Positions 5,571-6,224 of a stretch of 6,224 nucleotides of DNA are shown here, one piece after another. Source of the stretch: Tissierellia bacterium (lineage in GTDB: Bacteria; Bacillota_A; Clostridia; Tissierellales; Peptoniphilaceae); contig JAAYEN010000225.1 in NCBI GenBank assembly GCA_012728775.1, positions 1 through 6,224 on the forward strand. The letters run 5' to 3'. The translations under genes and the position numbers were made by a program. Position 1 is the stretch's first letter; each line of letters opens with the position of its first letter. Under the pieces are notes generated by a model. The model was not told the origin of the DNA. It worked only from the letters and a program-made list of their open reading frames with translations, and ran no database searches.

Positions 5571-6224
5571 ATGTCGATAAGAGAAGAAGCTTTAAAGCTA
5601 CATAAGGATAACCAAGGTAAAATAGAGGTTGTAAGCAAAGTTAAGGTGGAAAATGCAGAAGATTTGTCACTTGCTTATACACCAGGAGTAGCAGAACCAT
5701 GTAAAGATATCGCTGAAAATCCAGAATTAGTTTACGATTACACTAACAAAGGAAACGTGGTAGCAGTTGTAACAGACGGATCAGCAGTTCTAGGTTTAGG
5801 AAATATAGGCTCCAGAGCAGGAATGCCAGTAATGGAAGGAAAAGCAGTATTATTTAAATCTTTTGCAGGAGTAGACGCATTTCCAATTTGTGTAGAATCT
5901 CAAGACAAAGAAGACATCATAAACACTGTAATCCAAATAGCACCTACATTCGGCGGAATTAATCTAGAAGATATAGCAGCGCCAAAATGCTTTGAAATAG
6001 AAGCAAGACTAAAAGAAGCCCTAGACATTCCAGTTTTCCACGATGACCAACACGGTACAGCAATCGTAGTACTATCAGGAATTATCAATGGATTAAAAGT
6101 AGTAGGAAAGAAAATGGAAGACGTAACAGCAGCAATCAGTGGAGCAGGAGCAGCAGGAATTGCAATTGCAAAACTATTAGTAAATGCAGGCATGAAAGAT
6201 GTAATAATTTGCAATAGAAGGGGA
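5571..6224 (+). CDS. Malic enzyme (oxaloacetate-decarboxylating malate dehydrogenase), 3'-truncated by the window end
   Basis: This cytoplasmic enzyme oxidatively decarboxylates malate to pyruvate and CO2, reducing NAD+ or NADP+. The frame is open from 5571 to the last base, giving 218 residues, a little over half of the ~390-410 usual for short bacterial malic enzymes. Visible motifs are LSLAYTPGVAEPC at 32-44 with catalytic-acid Tyr36; VTDGSAVLGLGNIG at 67-80; EGKAVLFK at 89-96 with K91 as the expected general base; NLEDIAAPKCFE at 131-142 with metal ligands E133 and D134; FHDDQHGTA at 156-164 with third metal ligand D159; and the Rossmann GAGAAG at 191-196. The second strand ends in CNRR at 214-217 rather than the more usual DR, which might bear on coenzyme choice. 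AAAGGAGG lies 7 bases before the ATG. It has its own promoter after the upstream terminator, so it is a separate transcript from aspA although metabolically linked to it. Confidence 0.95.
   Translation, partial: MSIREEALKLHKDNQGKIEVVSKVKVENAEDLSLAYTPGVAEPCKDIAENPELVYDYTNKGNVVAVVTDGSAVLGLGNIGSRAGMPVMEGKAVLFKSFAGVDAFPICVESQDKEDIINTVIQIAPTFGGINLEDIAAPKCFEIEARLKEALDIPVFHDDQHGTAIVVLSGIINGLKVVGKKMEDVTAAISGAGAAGIAIAKLLVNAGMKDVIICNRRG

Overview
The window looks like chromosomal DNA from a low-GC, Gram-positive anaerobe. It is AT-rich, has strong AGGAGG-type ribosome binding sites, short spacers and stem-loop terminators with T-tracts. The gene set (aspartase, malic enzyme, an MBL/rhodanese sulfur protein, a UPF0291/YnzC-like domain) fits the Firmicutes, perhaps Tissierellia/Peptoniphilaceae-like. 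That placement is inferred from style and gene content, not from a marker gene. All five genes lie on the + strand.

Layout: (1) From about position 5 to 1528 there is an ATP-grasp ligase related to the glutathionylspermidine synthase / circularly permuted ATP-grasp group. Its last ~76 residues look like a complete UPF0291 (DUF896, YnzC-like) domain, an unexpected in-frame fusion. (2) From 1529 to 1739 there is a gene-free spacer of degenerate short repeats and small inverted repeats. (3) From 1740 to 2495 there is an MgtC/SapB-family membrane protein with a TTG start, followed by a clear terminator. (4) From 2603 to 4024 there is aspartate ammonia-lyase (aspA) with its own promoter. After 33 bases, and probably on the same transcript, comes a 447-residue MBL-fold protein with two C-terminal rhodanese domains (4058-5401), closed by a strong terminator. 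(5) From 5571 to the window end is the first 218 residues of a malic enzyme, with a strong extended -10 promoter.

How they fit together: aspartase releases ammonia from aspartate to give fumarate. Malic enzyme oxidatively decarboxylates malate to pyruvate. With a fumarase, which is not in this window, the two would form an aspartate-to-pyruvate route suited to an amino-acid-fermenting anaerobe. The MBL/rhodanese protein resembles persulfide dioxygenase-type sulfur enzymes and seems to share a transcript with aspartase, a link without an obvious explanation.

The points most worth a second look are the ATP-grasp/UPF0291 fusion, the altered HxHxDH motif of the MBL protein (which still keeps the three residues expected to hold a mononuclear iron), and the repeat-built spacer before the MgtC gene. 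I did not find a clear new multi-gene system, mobile element, CRISPR array or RNA gene.
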